From JANJUO01 sp942492935 (lineage in GTDB: Bacteria > Bacteroidota > Ignavibacteria > Kapaibacteriales > UBA2268), in NCBI GenBank assembly GCA_942492935.1, contig OW818654.1, positions 3,658,001-3,722,000 of the forward strand: a stretch of DNA of 64,000 bases. The letters are read 5' to 3'. The notes beneath the pieces were generated by a model, which did no database searches, was not told the origin of the DNA, and worked only from the letters and a program-made list of their open reading frames with translations. This document shows, one piece after another, positions 35,772-45,900 of the stretch (its first letter is position 1; the number at the start of each line of letters is the position of its first letter). Both the position numbers and the translations under genes were made by a program.

Positions 35772-37094
35772 ATGAATTATATAGAATTAGAAATAAAAAA
35801 ATTAATTGATGCAGGCAAATTTCCTCAATTATCATATACCATAAATGAAAATAATGAAATTATATTTTCAGGATTTAGAGATGCCCATTGTCATATTTGG
35901 GGTTTAGGTATCAAATATTTAGAATTGGATTTATCCGATTTGAATAGTATAGAAGAATGTATCAATGTAATTGCACAAGCCAAACCAAACAGAGGTAATT
36001 GGATTATCGGAAGAGGGTGGAATCAAGAATTATGGAAAGATGCAAAATTCCCTGATAAGGAAATATTGGATAAAATTTTTCCAAACAATCCTGTAGCTTT
36101 AAAAAGAGTTGATGGACATAGTTTATGGGTAAATTCTAAAGCACTTGAAATTTCTGAATGTCATAAGATTCATACTAATCCTGCTGGTGGAGAAATAATT
36201 AGAAATTCTAACAACTCCCCTACTGGAATATTAATTGATAATGCTATGAATATTGTTGAAAAATATATTCCAAATTATACTTTAAATCAACTGCAAAATT
36301 TGATAAATTGTGGAATTGCAGAGTCAAAAAAAGTTGGGCTTACAACTCTTTATGATATGGATGTCAGTCCACTACAAATAAAAATATTCAATGATATGGC
36401 TGATAAATCCCAATTAGATATTCACATTAAATCATATATTTCAGGACAAAATGATGAATATATAAATACTTATCCATTTCCATTCAAAAACAATAATTTT
36501 GAACTTGCAGGTGTAAAATTCTATTTAGATGGTGCGTTAGGTTCTCGTGGGGCAGCACTTTTAGAGCCATATTCAGATGATTTGAATAATTATGGACTTC
36601 TTTTGCTTGATGAAGATACATTTTATTACAAAGCAGATTTTGCATTAAGCAAAGGATTTGAAATTGCCACACACGCAATTGGCGACAGAGCCAATAGACT
36701 ATTAATAAATGTTTATGAGAAATTAAGAAAAAAATATCCATACGCAATTTTAAAAGCTGAACACTCACAAATAATCAATGCGAATGATATTAAAAGATTC
36801 GCAGACAATGGAATTATTGCATCTGTTCAACCAATCCATTGTGTAAGTGATGCAGATATGGCAATAAAAAGATTAGGAAATTACAGATGTGAGCACAATG
36901 CTTATCTTTGGAATACTTTATTGGAAAACAATATCCTGTTAATTGCAGGGTCGGATTTTCCTATAGAATCGCACCATCCATTGAAAGGTATTGATGTATT
37001 TGTTAATCGAAAATCAATTTCTAAAAATGAAGACTTTTTTCCAAATGAAAGAATATCATTAGAACAAGCATTAATTGCATACATACATAATTGA
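35772..37094 (+). CDS. Amidohydrolase (YtcJ-like family 3), TIM barrel only
   Basis: A metal-dependent hydrolase of unknown substrate, 440 residues against the usual 530-560. The first metal motif DAHCHIWG (His 39, His 41) appears only 33 residues after the start, so the N-terminal strands of the composite beta domain are missing. Later ligands are present: THAIGDRA, KAEHSQI and AGSDFPIESHHP (Asp near 395). The protein stops at EQALIAYIHN, before the family's usual C-terminal GSIExGKxADxVVLD part. Loss of both halves together suggests a stable minimal form. The next frame after the stop does not restore the missing segment. Confidence 0.85.
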   Translation: MNYIELEIKKLIDAGKFPQLSYTINENNEIIFSGFRDAHCHIWGLGIKYLELDLSDLNSIEECINVIAQAKPNRGNWIIGRGWNQELWKDAKFPDKEILDKIFPNNPVALKRVDGHSLWVNSKALEISECHKIHTNPAGGEIIRNSNNSPTGILIDNAMNIVEKYIPNYTLNQLQNLINCGIAESKKVGLTTLYDMDVSPLQIKIFNDMADKSQLDIHIKSYISGQNDEYINTYPFPFKNNNFELAGVKFYLDGALGSRGAALLEPYSDDLNNYGLLLLDEDTFYYKADFALSKGFEIATHAIGDRANRLLINVYEKLRKKYPYAILKAEHSQIINANDIKRFADNGIIASVQPIHCVSDADMAIKRLGNYRCEHNAYLWNTLLENNILLIAGSDFPIESHHPLKGIDVFVNRKSISKNEDFFPNERISLEQALIAYIHN

Positions 37095-37164
37095 AATTTC
37101 AGACAATACTAAGTCCCTAAATGAAAAAATTCACCTGCAAATTCAAGCTGACAATTTTATAAAA

Positions 37165-37191
37165 CATCCGATGTTTTGAAAACATCGGATG
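37165..37191. terminator. Perfect hairpin between convergent genes
   Basis: A 27-base odd palindrome with arms CATCCGATGTTTT and central G. It lies between the amidohydrolase and the convergent subtilisin gene. There is no U-run, so it could be a factor-dependent stop or a member of the TTTGAAA-centred hairpin family seen at 8.65 and 49.4-49.7 kb. Confidence 0.5.
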
Positions 37192-37196
37192 ATTGA

Positions 37197-39362
37197 CTAC
37201 CAAGTTTGATAAGAGTTGATTTTAATAAATTTACTTGTTTTATTTCCTTGTTTAATGAAATAAATACCTTCAGGCAAATCTTCAGTATTTATAAGAATGG
37301 AGTCATTGAAATTTTCAATTTTACAAAATTCTTCATTTCCCAAAATATTATATATTTTAATATTTTGAACCTCATTTGATTTTATTATAATGTAATTTGA
37401 AGTGGGATTAGGAAATATTTCGATTGATTCTTTTGGATGATTGACAGATATGTCATTGATTTTATTAATAGCATCAAAAGCATTTAATTTTCCCCATCCC
37501 CAAGAATTGTTAGGCAAATTTTCTTCCGAATTTGTAAAATTATCAGAAATTGTAGTTTCTTTAAGAATACTTTTAATTTTTTCAGAATTTAAATTTGGTG
37601 ATTTTTCTAATAATAATGCAACAGTTCCAGCCACTATTGGAGACGACATACTTGTTCCAGATGTAACTCGAAAAGTTCCATCATCTACAATAGTGTTTGC
37701 TTTTGCTTTGTACCCGTATGCTTTTGCCGCAACAATCAATTCTCCGGGAGCAGATAAATCTGGTTTGATTCTGTAATCAGTGGTTGGACCGTGGCTTGAA
37801 AATTTTGATAAACTACCTGTAGCATATCTAAATCCATCAATTGGATTCTCAACTCCACTTATGTCTTTATAAGAATATCTATTTACAAAAGAACCAACTG
37901 TGATTGCATTTTTTGCAACTCCTGGAACTCCAATCATATAACTATTATTTGACTGAATATATTGATTATCAGTTGGTAATCCTCCGTTAAAGTTCGAAGC
38001 ATCTCCAATAAAATTTGAACTAAATGAATGAAATTTACCTTGACCTTTAGCGTATAACTTGTAAATTATATTACTTTTGGTTTCTCTATCTATAGTGATT
38101 GCCATTTCATATTTGTTTGGATTCAATTGTGAAGTATTAAATTCAAAAAGTGAAATTAATTCCGAAGTTGCCGATAAAATTTTATAGTCAATATGGTTAT
38201 TGTTGTCATTAACATTTTTAACAGAAAAAAATGGAGTTCGTTCAATAAATTCAAAAGTATTTTGAGTGATTTCACGATGTACTTCAATTGCAAATTCAAG
38301 TGTTGAGGAATAAACACTTGGGATTTCAAAGTACAATTTTTGATAATTTGAACTTGTGAGATATGTCCAGACTGAATCATTATTAACTTCAAAATCACCC
38401 CAATGATGTGAATAAATCTGGGCACCATAATTTCCTGCAGAACAAACGAATGCTCTTCCAGGTTTCATATTTACTAATGAGTCAATTGCTTGACTGAGCA
38501 AATCACTACCATCGTGTTGGATATTATAAGCAGTTCCAACACTTGCATTAATTACACATGGCAATCCATACTCATCGGCTTTTTTATAAATGTATGAAGC
38601 CGCAAGTAATACATAATCAGTCAATTCAAAGTTATCCAAGTTTAATTGTACAACAATTATATTTGCTTCGGGTGCAATTCCATTATTACCTGCCGCAATT
38701 GAAGAAACATGAGTTCCATGTCCAATATCATTATCATTAGTTAATACTTTATTTGCTGGAGTGCCATCAATTTCATCTTCAATTTCAGATTTTGAATATT
38801 CAGTTCCAAAATTAAAGCCATCAGGTGATTTTCCACTATAATCTCCCATACTCCAAATATTTAATATTTTGGATTTTGTTGTATCATCAAGATTTCTAAA
38901 TTCTTTATGTGTGAAATCAATTCCAGTATCAATTATTCCAACAATTACATTTTTTCCAGTATATTTTTGATTTAATGGAAATTCACCAATATGAATTTTA
39001 TCAACATTTGTGTGTACTTTTGCACTATCCATCATTAAATTCATTGGGTTACTTTTTTCGATTCTATCAACATAATTTGATTTTACTAACTCATTCAAAC
39101 AATCATAACTTATTTTGCTTGTTAAAATGTTCGATGTAATTAAATGGTAATCATGTTTGAAGATAGAAATAATATCTAATACTTTTGAATTGTTAAATTT
39201 AATAATGACAGGAAAAATTAAATTAGATAATTTGCTTTGATTTTGATTATTGCTTATTGATTGAATTTCGTTTATAATGCTGACATCAACATTTTTTAAA
39301 GTGCTAAAAGAAAAATTAAAAGCGAAACAAAGTATGAGAAATATCATTGATAATTTTTTCAT
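37197..39362 (-). CDS. Subtilisin-family (S8) protease secreted by type IX system
   Basis: An extracellular serine protease of 721 residues. The signal peptide is LSMIFLILCFAFNFSFS, followed by an inhibitor-like prodomain to about residue 110. The catalytic triad is intact: Asp in GIIDTGIDF (about 144), His in GHGTHVSSIAAG (about 216) and Ser in GTSMSSPIVAG (about 569). A long insert lies between His and Ser. The last about 75 residues (IFPNPTSNYIIIK, then DLPEGIYFIKQ) are a type A sorting domain. This implies export by the type IX secretion system, whose genes are not in this window. It has its own promoter upstream. Confidence 0.95.
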   Translation of the reverse strand: MKKLSMIFLILCFAFNFSFSTLKNVDVSIINEIQSISNNQNQSKLSNLIFPVIIKFNNSKVLDIISIFKHDYHLITSNILTSKISYDCLNELVKSNYVDRIEKSNPMNLMMDSAKVHTNVDKIHIGEFPLNQKYTGKNVIVGIIDTGIDFTHKEFRNLDDTTKSKILNIWSMGDYSGKSPDGFNFGTEYSKSEIEDEIDGTPANKVLTNDNDIGHGTHVSSIAAGNNGIAPEANIIVVQLNLDNFELTDYVLLAASYIYKKADEYGLPCVINASVGTAYNIQHDGSDLLSQAIDSLVNMKPGRAFVCSAGNYGAQIYSHHWGDFEVNNDSVWTYLTSSNYQKLYFEIPSVYSSTLEFAIEVHREITQNTFEFIERTPFFSVKNVNDNNNHIDYKILSATSELISLFEFNTSQLNPNKYEMAITIDRETKSNIIYKLYAKGQGKFHSFSSNFIGDASNFNGGLPTDNQYIQSNNSYMIGVPGVAKNAITVGSFVNRYSYKDISGVENPIDGFRYATGSLSKFSSHGPTTDYRIKPDLSAPGELIVAAKAYGYKAKANTIVDDGTFRVTSGTSMSSPIVAGTVALLLEKSPNLNSEKIKSILKETTISDNFTNSEENLPNNSWGWGKLNAFDAINKINDISVNHPKESIEIFPNPTSNYIIIKSNEVQNIKIYNILGNEEFCKIENFNDSILINTEDLPEGIYFIKQGNKTSKFIKINSYQTW

Positions 39363-39409
39363 AATTTTTTTCTCCTAAATAATATTTATAACAACAATTT
39401 TAGTCAACA

Positions 39410-39439
39410 CAAAAATAATAAATATGTATAAAGTATCAA
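39410..39439 (-). promoter_or_regulatory. Promoter of the subtilisin gene
   Basis: On the minus strand TTG (39439-39437), a 19-base spacer and TATTTTTG (39417-39410), 47 bases before the start codon. Confidence 0.55.
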
Positions 39440-39538
39440 AATTTCATTACATTTCAAATTGATATGAATTGAATCAAGCATCTGCTTTTTATTTCCTTGT
39501 CAATCTGTTTGATTTCTATAAACTTAAACAATAGACTG

Positions 39539-40690
39539 TTAGTACGGTCTAATTACAAATTTTATTATAAAGCCCCAAAGTAACAAATGGAAAATTATTC
39601 TTGAATAAAATGAATATTTTGATTTAAATTTATGCCAAATAAATGCCATTAAAAAACTTACAGCAGTTACAATTAAGAATAACATAGTTGTTTGTAGTGT
39701 ATTTTGATTTTGAGGGAAATAAGTATTAAGTCCTTTATTTACAACAGAGCCATATACAACTAAAAGATGGAATACATAAATAAAAAGAGATTCTTGACCA
39801 GCAATACTTATTAGTTTTGATACTTTTACTGGAATTGATTTCTCTATCATAAACAACATTGCAAATAAGAATACAGCTCCTGAAAGACGAAAAATATTAT
39901 GGCCGGGATGGCAATCCCACCATATATTCCATCCATAAATCGGTTGAATATTATTAGTTATTAATAGTATAAACATTAATGATAATGAAATTACAATCAG
40001 AAGCTTTGCGAGATAATCTTTGTTTTGATAATTCATAAAGAAATGTGAGAAAAATATTCCAGCAAAAAAATATCCCGACCAATGAAATAAAGGAAATTTT
40101 GAAATAGGAGGTATAGCTAAATATGCTCCAAAAAAAGGATGCATATTTTCATGTAAATTTAAACTCCAGATTATTGGTGATAGGAAAAAAATAACAATTG
40201 TGAGTATGATTGATGTGTAGGATAAATGTTTTAATTTGGGCAAAATCAATAGCAATATGATTGCAATTATTGACGAAACTCCAATATTTTGCAATATATC
40301 TGATTCGAAAAACCGAACCCAATCAGAATGTGGCATAACTAAAAATTTCTTCAAAGCTCCGATAGGCAAATGTAACCAATATCCAAGAAACAATATCAAT
40401 GCGATTTTTTTTACGTGATTATATAATGCAATTTTATATGTTTTGTATTCTGTGAATCTTCTACTTGCCGCTAACCAAAACCCTGCACCAGCACAAAAGA
40501 GAAATGTTACTGCTACAAATCCATTAGAAATTGAAATTAATTCCCAAATTAAATTATTTTTCAAATTATGCATCATTACTGCATTAGTAATATGAGCTTC
40601 TATCATCCAAATAACAGCAAGTCCTCTCATCATATCAATAAAGAGCAAACGATTTTTTTCTGGAGCTAAGTTTACCGATTCAGTATTCAT
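39539..40690 (-). CDS. Membrane acyltransferase-like protein (DUF1624/HGSNAT-like)
   Basis: A multi-pass inner-membrane protein of about 383 residues with ten or more hydrophobic segments. The N-terminal signature RLLFIDMMRGLAVIWMIEAH places it with the heparan-alpha-glucosaminide N-acetyltransferase/OpgC-like group, which acylates sugars using cytosolic donors. The start at ATG 40690 (MNTESVNL) is preferred. The upstream in-frame start at 40789 would add 33 residues rich in Ile and Tyr with no ribosome site and would overlap the promoter box. The substrate is unknown; no sugar genes adjoin it. Confidence 0.75.
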   Translation of the reverse strand: MNTESVNLAPEKNRLLFIDMMRGLAVIWMIEAHITNAVMMHNLKNNLIWELISISNGFVAVTFLFCAGAGFWLAASRRFTEYKTYKIALYNHVKKIALILFLGYWLHLPIGALKKFLVMPHSDWVRFFESDILQNIGVSSIIAIILLLILPKLKHLSYTSIILTIVIFFLSPIIWSLNLHENMHPFFGAYLAIPPISKFPLFHWSGYFFAGIFFSHFFMNYQNKDYLAKLLIVISLSLMFILLITNNIQPIYGWNIWWDCHPGHNIFRLSGAVFLFAMLFMIEKSIPVKVSKLISIAGQESLFIYVFHLLVVYGSVVNKGLNTYFPQNQNTLQTTMLFLIVTAVSFLMAFIWHKFKSKYSFYSRIIFHLLLWGFIIKFVIRPY

Positions 40691-40758
40691 AAATTTCAAT
40701 TGTATTTTTAAATTGATTCTAATTATTATTATAAAACGATATGTTTTATAATAAATAG

Positions 40759-40789
40759 CAAAAATAAATAATTCATACAAATTTAACAA
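40759..40789 (-). promoter_or_regulatory. Putative promoter of the acyltransferase-like gene
   Basis: On the minus strand TTG (40789-40787), a 20-base spacer and TATTTTTG (40766-40759). Confidence 0.45.
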
Positions 40790-40837
40790 GTAGCAAATTT
40801 GAATATGTTAAATATTATCAATATTCCCATTTTAAAA

Positions 40838-40923
40838 CCATTCAGCCGCATTTAAATAATATTGAATTCTTGTTCTTTTTTTTTAATGTCCTTGAAAATC
40901 CCGTTAGAATTTTCATTGAATTT
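40838..40923. repeat. Dispersed repeat, copy related to 11.1 kb
   Basis: AACCATTCAGCCGC, then GAATTCTTGTTCTTTTTTTT, then GTCCTTGAAAATCCCG, in the same order as at 11108-11200. It lies in the roughly 410-base gap before the HMA gene. The rest of that gap is A-rich, with possible promoter elements near 41061. Confidence 0.55.
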
Positions 40924-41099
40924 CATTTATTTTACTATTTGAAATAATTGATTAATCTACATTAATAATTGAATTTGGAAAAAAAATCAAAAAAAATCAA
41001 AAAAAAATAAAATATTTTATTTTATTTGAAACTTAATTATACAGATAGCGTATATATATATGTATTTGATTTTTGAAATAATGTTTTAAAGGATATAAA

Positions 41100-41450
41100 A
41101 TGACTAAGAAATTGTCAAACGGTTTATTTGCAGTAGTATTATTACTTGCAATTTCATTCAGCTCTGCACTATTTGCAGCAGACAAATCAACTGAAACTAA
41201 AATTCAGACTAACGCCTATTCTTTTATGTGCAAAGATAAAATTGAACAAAATATAAAAGATATTGATGGTGTTACAGATTGTTTTCTCAATCTTGAAAAC
41301 AAAATTGCTACTATTACTTTTAATCCAGATAAAGTAAAAGTTGAAACAATTAAAGAAAAAATTGTAGCATTAGGTTACGATGCCGAAGTGGTTATCGCAA
41401 ATAATTCTTCTGCTGAAAAAGAACAACCAACAAGAAAAAATCTCAACTAA
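41100..41450 (+). CDS. Periplasmic HMA-fold protein with SxxC in place of CxxC
   Basis: 116 residues: a signal peptide (GLFAVVLLLAISFSSALFAA), then a heavy-metal-associated beta-alpha-beta-beta-alpha-beta domain (about 35-100) and a charged tail. The metal loop reads AYSFMCKDKIE. Cys 44 aligns with the second cysteine of the usual CxxC, while the first position is Ser 41. The helix and later strands (VTDCFLNLENKIATITFNPD) are typical, as is the C-terminal GYDAEV. With one thiol it may bind copper weakly or need a partner. AAAGGA lies six bases before the ATG. A terminator follows and no transporter gene is adjacent. Confidence 0.82.
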   Translation: MTKKLSNGLFAVVLLLAISFSSALFAADKSTETKIQTNAYSFMCKDKIEQNIKDIDGVTDCFLNLENKIATITFNPDKVKVETIKEKIVALGYDAEVVIANNSSAEKEQPTRKNLN

Positions 41451-41474
41451 ATAATTCTCATATCCCTAATAAAT

Positions 41475-41509
41475 AACCCCTTCAACACCAAAATTGAAGG
41501 GGTTTTTTT
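41475..41509 (+). terminator. Intrinsic terminator of the HMA gene
   Basis: AACCCCTTCAA pairs with TTGAAGGGGTT, followed by T7. It begins 25 bases past the stop. Confidence 0.9.
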
Positions 41510-41540
41510 ATCAAGAAATTCTCATATCCCTGATAATTTT

Positions 41541-42917
41541 TTACTTCCAAGCATCCATTAATCCATCGCTATCAGCAGGAACATTTGGATTAGCATTCTT
41601 TTCTGTTGAAGGATAGGGCCAACGAACTGGAACTTTTGCTTCAGGTAAGACACCTAATCTTCTCATATCTGTATAGGTTTGACCTTCTAAGAAAAGAGTT
41701 AAATGTTTTTGAATCATAATTTGAGTAAGTAAAGCAGCACCAGAGCCACTAAATGCAGCTAAACCACCAACAGTTGAACGCATTGTGTTCAAATCAGTAG
41801 TTGCTCCACCCATATCACCAGTTTGGAATTTTGCTTCAGCTTTGATAAACATATTTTCATTGGCTGAAATCAATGGAAACTCATCAGCGTATCCACCATA
41901 TTTTTTCAATGAAACAATTGCATCAAGATTTAATTCATTTGTATCTGCACCAGTTGGAACAAACTGAGCGTAGCCATAGTATCCAGCATCAGTTGGAGTG
42001 AAGTAAGCTGAAAGACGTAAGTCAGCACTACCATCAGCTTGTTTTTCTGCTTTTAATAAATTAACAAAAGTAGCTTCACCTCTTAGTGGTTCACCTGCTT
42101 CGGTATTTCTCCAATGCCCCCAAGGAGAATATTCGCCCGGAGCATTGTTATAAACTGCGTCCAATGAACCTTCTGTCATACCTTTATTACTGAATTCTAA
42201 AGCTTTTGCATATTCTTTAGTGTGAAGATAATATCTTGCTTTTAATGAATATACAACAGGCAACCATTTAGTAGCATCACCTTTGAAGTTTAAGTCTTTA
42301 GTCCATGCAATTGTTGTACCTTGGAAGCCAGCTTCGGCTTCATCAAGAAGTTTTTGTACTTCAGCATAAGCTGCTTTTTGAGAAACAAAAGTAGGTGGAG
42401 TAAGACCTTCGATAGTTACAGGTATTGAACCGTAGTTTGCAGCTAATTCACCAAGAAGCATTGCTTTGTAAGTTTTAGCAAATGCAGTGATAAATTTAAC
42501 CCATACTTCATTATTTTCTGCAAATTTAACATCAGGAGAAAAATTGATAATATCATTAGCAACACGTACTCCACGATATCCAATTTTCCACATATCATCA
42601 GTAGGACCATCTTCTTGCATAGCATAAGTATTCCAAGAAACTGGTTGTGGTCTTCCAAGCCCTTCAGGGGCGCACATTTGGCGAGTCCAGATTGATGCAA
42701 TGCGAGATCTGTCACCCGCATAAAAATCACCTGCAGCAACCTGCAAAGCAATAGCTAAACCGTTAACACCGGTTACTGATTTAACAGCTTCTTCGTTGAT
42801 TGCATTTGGAGAATTATTAATACTTTTGTCAATTTCGCAAGAGGACAAAAGAAAAGCAAATGCCATCAGCGGTATTAATGCAATTTTCATTAAATCTTTA
42901 ATTTTTAAATTCTTCAT
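41541..42917 (-). CDS. SusD/RagB-family outer-membrane lipoprotein
   Basis: Surface lipoprotein that caps its SusC partner and captures a nutrient such as glycan or peptide. The 458-residue sequence has a lipoprotein signal (MAFAFLLSSC, lipid Cys about 27), the helical TPR-like N-terminal region (AFAKTYKAMLLGELAANYGS) and the C-terminal FLEGQTYTDMRRLG with PYPSTEKNANPNVP, both typical of SusD. GAGGTG lies five bases before the ATG. It follows susC by 15 bases. No glycoside hydrolase or sensor is adjacent, so the substrate is not indicated. Confidence 0.94.
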   Translation of the reverse strand: MKNLKIKDLMKIALIPLMAFAFLLSSCEIDKSINNSPNAINEEAVKSVTGVNGLAIALQVAAGDFYAGDRSRIASIWTRQMCAPEGLGRPQPVSWNTYAMQEDGPTDDMWKIGYRGVRVANDIINFSPDVKFAENNEVWVKFITAFAKTYKAMLLGELAANYGSIPVTIEGLTPPTFVSQKAAYAEVQKLLDEAEAGFQGTTIAWTKDLNFKGDATKWLPVVYSLKARYYLHTKEYAKALEFSNKGMTEGSLDAVYNNAPGEYSPWGHWRNTEAGEPLRGEATFVNLLKAEKQADGSADLRLSAYFTPTDAGYYGYAQFVPTGADTNELNLDAIVSLKKYGGYADEFPLISANENMFIKAEAKFQTGDMGGATTDLNTMRSTVGGLAAFSGSGAALLTQIMIQKHLTLFLEGQTYTDMRRLGVLPEAKVPVRWPYPSTEKNANPNVPADSDGLMDAWK

Positions 42918-42932
42918 ATTGGCACCTCTTTA

Positions 42933-45900
42933 TTAATAATTAATTGAAATTCCAAAGCGATAAGAACGAATTTGTGGCAATGTAAAGTAGTCATAACCAC
43001 GTCCTTCTGCTAAAGAGAATGTATTTACTTCTGGGTCAAAACCAGTATAATCAGTTATTGTAAGTAAGTTACGTGCTGAGAAATTAAATGCTATTGTACC
43101 GATATTCCATTCTTTCAAACCATTCCATCTATATTCAAGAGTTAATTCTCTCAATTTGATGAAAGAACCATCTTGAACGTGTGGTTCATTAATATAGAAA
43201 CCATTTGCATGGTAGCGATAATAATAAACTTTATTTGCTGGTTTTGGATTGTTAGGATCAGTATAATCCATAACTTGCTGACCATATTCGTTTACCCAAT
43301 TTTCCATTCTGTCTTCAGTATCGCCATGAGTTCCAAAATTATACATAGCACCACGTGTACCGTTCCATACATCAAAGCCAATTACTGCATCCCAAAGGAA
43401 GCTTAAAGTAAAGTCTTTAAATAAAGTTAAATCGTTTCTCCAGCTGAATGAGAAATCAGGATTTGAGTTACCAATGATTTGCATATTTGGGTCTTGAATT
43501 GGAGTACCTACATAAGGTAAACCATAATCGTCTCCAAGTTCTTCACCGTTAGCATCTAAAATAACTCGTCCTTTTGCATCTCTAACCCATGAACCGTTTT
43601 CGTCAACTTTAATTTTATCCCCTGAATGTATAATTTTGCCATTTGAGTCTTTCAACCAGCCATAACCCCAGAATACACCAAGAGGTTGTCCTTTCATTGC
43701 AATGTTATTAATACCAACAAAACCACCACCTAAAGTAATATATTCGCCTTCTTTTGCCATTGGGCTAACTTCAAGTTTAGTTACTTCATTTTTATTTGTT
43801 GAGTAATTTAAAGTCAATGACCAAGTTACATCTTCAATATTAATTGGAGTAGCTCTTAAAGAAATTTCAAATCCTTCATTCCACATTTCTGCGGCATTTC
43901 TTAATTGTTGGTCAAAACCAGTTGAAGTTGGTACAGGAACATTCAAAATCATATCTTTAATATCAGTATGATAATATGTAACTTCCAATCCAAACATTCC
44001 ATTTAAGAAACCTAAATCAATACCAACTTCTCTTTCGATAGATAATTCAGGATTAATATCAGTTGAACCAGCAGTTACGAAAGAATCACTTGTTGTTCCA
44101 CCACCTGGTTTAATACCAATATTACCAGAGCGATTTGCAATTGTTTCTCTACCCCAAGGATCGAAGAAACCAGCAGAACCGTATAAAAAGTTAGTTGCAT
44201 ATTCATAAGGTAATGAAGGTGAACCAGCTTCGCCCCATGAACCACGGATTCTGAAGTTGTCAATAGTTTCTTTGATTGGTTTCCAGAATTCTTCTTCTGA
44301 AAGTGTATAAGATAGACCAACTTTTGGATAGTAGTGGAATTGTTCTGCTTCACCAAAAGTAGAACTACCATCACGACGAATTGCAAGTGTCAATGATAAT
44401 CTATCCAAATATGAAGTAGTTAACTGAGCAAACAAACCAATAGTTTTCATTTTATAAGTAGCTGAACCACCGTCTTTTTCTGCACCAGCAGCAACTTCAT
44501 CATAGAATGATACCGTATTTGTAGATGATGCGAAATTAGAAGTTCTGGTATTCCAAATTGTTTGGCTACCTAAAATGAAGTTCATTTGTAATTGGTCATC
44601 CATAAATCTGTCTTGGAATGTTGCAGTCAAGTCCATATTCATTTTTTCATTTGTAATTCTGCTATTTCCAATTTCACCGTTTCTACTCGGTGAACCAGCT
44701 GAACCAACAGCAAGACGTGATTTATTTACATATTCGTATCTATCAAAACCAATTCTACCATTTACTGTAAGCCAGTCAGTGAATCTAATTCTTAAATCTG
44801 AACCATGAATAAATCTGGCAATGTTTGAATTAAATGTGTTGTAATGTTGTGTCCAAAGAGGATTGTCATAAGAAGCAAATCTTCTTTGTGAACCATCTGC
44901 ATATTCGTATTCAGCAGTATTGAATTCAGGTGGAGTTCTTAAAGCACCAAGCAAAATACCTGAAGTATTAGAACCGTCCTGTGGCAAATCATTATTAATT
45001 GTAATGAAATTGCTATTTGTTTGAAGTGTAACACCTGGAATTAATGACAAACCAAGATTAGCACGGATATTAGTTTTATCTAAACCAGAACCAATAACAT
45101 AACCTTGAATTGATGAATATGTACCATTAATCAAATAGTCGAATTGTGGCACACCACCAGAAATTGTTAATGAATTTTCTGCAGACAATGCGTTTCTGAA
45201 TGGAACTTCATCTTGAGCATAAGTAGGAGTTCCAGCTGGAAGCTCTGCACCCCAAGAAGTAGTAGAACCAGGTACGCCTTCTTTAAAAGGAGTAGTTTGT
45301 CCGTATTTTGTCTGCAACGGAATAGAACCATATTTTGTATCACTTGTTAATGAAGAAGTGAAAGAAATTTGTGCTGGTTTGTCATAGCTTGATAACTTAC
45401 CTTTTTTAGTAGTAATCAAAACCACACCATTTGCTGCTTGAGAACCATAAATAGCTGCTGCTGATGCACCTTTTAGGATTTCCATTGATTCAATATCCTG
45501 TGGATTTATATCAACGGCACGGTTTGCAAACTGAATTTCACCACTTCCATCATAAAGTGAAGTGTTGTCGATAATAACACCATCAACAACGTAGAGAGGT
45601 TCTGAAGAACCAAGAATAGATTTTCTACCTCTCATTGTAATAAATGTACCTGCACCTGGAGTACCAGAGTTTCTTGTTACGTTCACACCTGGAACTCTAC
45701 CACTAATCGCATCAATTGCTGAAGGTGATACTACATTAGCGATTTCGGAAGCTCCAACTGAAGAAATAACGTTACCAAGCTGACTACGGTCAACTTCACC
45801 GGTCAAACCAACGACAACAATCTGATTTGCTTGAATTGCCTGCACAGACATTTCAAACTTTACAGTTTTTGTTTCGTTTTCTTTGAGAATAATTCTTTGA

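Noticed and set aside
36484..36768. 94-codon minus-strand frame within the amidohydrolase
   Set aside because: It is antisense to a conserved catalytic barrel and has a low-complexity Leu/His composition typical of a shadow frame.
37095..37164. Missing C-terminal part of the amidohydrolase in another frame
   Set aside because: The only open alternative frame reads EISDNTKSLNEKIHLQIQ, which does not match the family's GSIExGKxADxVVLD ending.
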